A stretch of DNA of 64,000 bases from Nocardiopsis ganjiahuensis DSM 45031 (GTDB lineage Bacteria; Actinomycetota; Actinomycetes; Streptosporangiales; Streptosporangiaceae), in the NCBI RefSeq assembly GCF_000341085.1, contig NZ_ANBA01000009.1:558001-622000 (forward strand), read 5' to 3'. Below, piece by piece: positions 63,617 through 64,000 of this stretch (position 1 is its first letter; each line of letters opens with the position of its first letter). Below the pieces are notes generated by a model that saw only the letters and a list, made by a program, of their open reading frames with translations, was not told the origin of the DNA and made no database searches. Made by a program: the position numbers and the translations under genes.

Positions 63617-63647
63617 TTGACACCGGCCGCCACGGCTGGGCCATACT
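63617..63647 (+). promoter_or_regulatory. Candidate promoter of the DUF3870-like gene
   Basis: TTGACA (63617–63622) is a perfect −35; CATACT (63642–63647) is the best −10, with a long 19-bp spacer. It predicts a ~105-nt leader that includes the hairpin at 63710–63730. Confidence 0.5.
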
Positions 63648-63709
63648 GATCCCGAACTGCCCTCACGTCGCGGGTGTCCGGTTTCCCCCGGCCGCCCTTC
63701 AGGCGCGAG

Positions 63710-63730
63710 ACTCCAGTGCGTTGGAGTTTT
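63710..63730 (+). terminator. Small hairpin with T-run in the DUF3870-like leader
   Basis: Six-bp arms (63710–63715 and 63722–63727) followed by TTT, 30 nt before the start codon. It looks like a weak intrinsic terminator and could act as an attenuator. Confidence 0.4.
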
Positions 63731-63760
63731 CGCATGCCCGCAGACGAGAGGTGCCTTCCG

Positions 63761-64000
63761 TTGTACGGCGACGACCGTGTTCAGCAGCTTTTCCGCAACC
63801 CCAGGGTTGTGCTCATCTCCGGCTACGCCCGCCTCCCCGATTCCGTGGCGAGCCACTCCCAGTACCAGCGGCTCGGTGTCGTGCTCGCGGTGGACACCGC
63901 GGACGGCCGGATCGTGGCCGCGGACACCACCCTCCTCACCGACCTGGCGAAGGACTTCTTCCGCGCCCTCGTGGAGGGCGCCTCGGTGACCGAGGACATC
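63761..64000 (+). CDS. DUF3870-like protein, N-terminal fragment (3' end outside window)
   Basis: Eighty codons are visible. The segment VVLISGYARLPDS, then GVVLAVDTADGRIVAADTTL and TDLAKDFFRALVEG fit the DUF3870 pattern of a small alpha/beta protein (about 110 residues) of unknown function. I prefer the TTG at 63761, which has GAGAGGTG eight bases upstream; an ATG at 63734 would add nine residues. The gene runs off the window. Confidence 0.68.
   Translation, partial: MYGDDRVQQLFRNPRVVLISGYARLPDSVASHSQYQRLGVVLAVDTADGRIVAADTTLLTDLAKDFFRALVEGASVTEDI

Overview
The window is very GC-rich, densely coded DNA of a filamentous, high-GC actinobacterium. Evidence: frequent GTG/TTG starts, a DivIVA/Wag31–SepF–YggT–YggS–PgeF block after ftsZ, a dcw cluster without murB, DUF3040 and DUF2470 proteins, an EF-P with a lysine-tip loop, a helicase-degenerate PriA and a SAM-IV riboswitch. 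MurE carries a DNPR motif, which indicates meso-diaminopimelate peptidoglycan. Together these fit a Streptosporangiales/Nocardiopsis-like organism; the genus is inference. No tRNA, rRNA, insertion sequence, prophage or CRISPR array was found.

Layout. 1–484 holds the 3' end of ileS (+), closed by a strong hairpin. 569–24181 is the division and cell-wall (dcw) cluster, read right to left on the minus strand: mraZ, rsmH, ftsL, ftsI, [mmuM on the plus strand], murE, murF, mraY, murD, ftsW, murG, murC, ftsQ, ftsZ, pgeF, yggS, sepF, yggT, divIVA, and an acidic Glu/Pro-rich membrane protein. Four MraZ boxes at an exact 10-bp period lie in the mraZ promoter. 24587–29445 (+) is a MoxR ATPase – DUF58 – transglutaminase operon divergent from mraZ. 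29779–34723 has DUF3040, DNA polymerase IV, an unusual PRPP synthetase, a methyltransferase, nusB and efp. 34884–39118 has aroB, aroK, aroC and a prepilin peptidase. 39195–46156 has an SseB-domain protein, a divergent marR/yceI pair with palindromic operators, a DUF2470 protein, a large membrane-anchored kinase-like protein and an aldose epimerase. 46184–48114 has a MobA-like transferase and XdhC. 48263–51704 is a riboflavin operon (ribE, ribBA, ribH, PH-domain protein) under an FMN riboswitch. 51777–60205 has a PAP2 phosphatase, rpe, an NTF2-like protein, an APH-family phosphotransferase, rsmB, fmt and priA. 60231–64000 has a DinB-like protein, a degenerate DUF574-type methyltransferase, a cysteine desulfurase-like enzyme under a SAM-IV riboswitch, and the start of a DUF3870-like gene.

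How it works together. The left half makes lipid-linked peptidoglycan precursor (MurC–F, MraY, MurG), builds the divisome (FtsZ, SepF, FtsQ, FtsL, FtsW, FtsI) and directs polar growth (DivIVA). Many junctions are 4-nt start/stop overlaps, so translation is probably coupled. The right half is mostly housekeeping metabolism and translation. Two metabolite riboswitches (FMN, SAM) are clear, and a homocysteine methyltransferase gene has been inserted against the direction of the dcw cluster.
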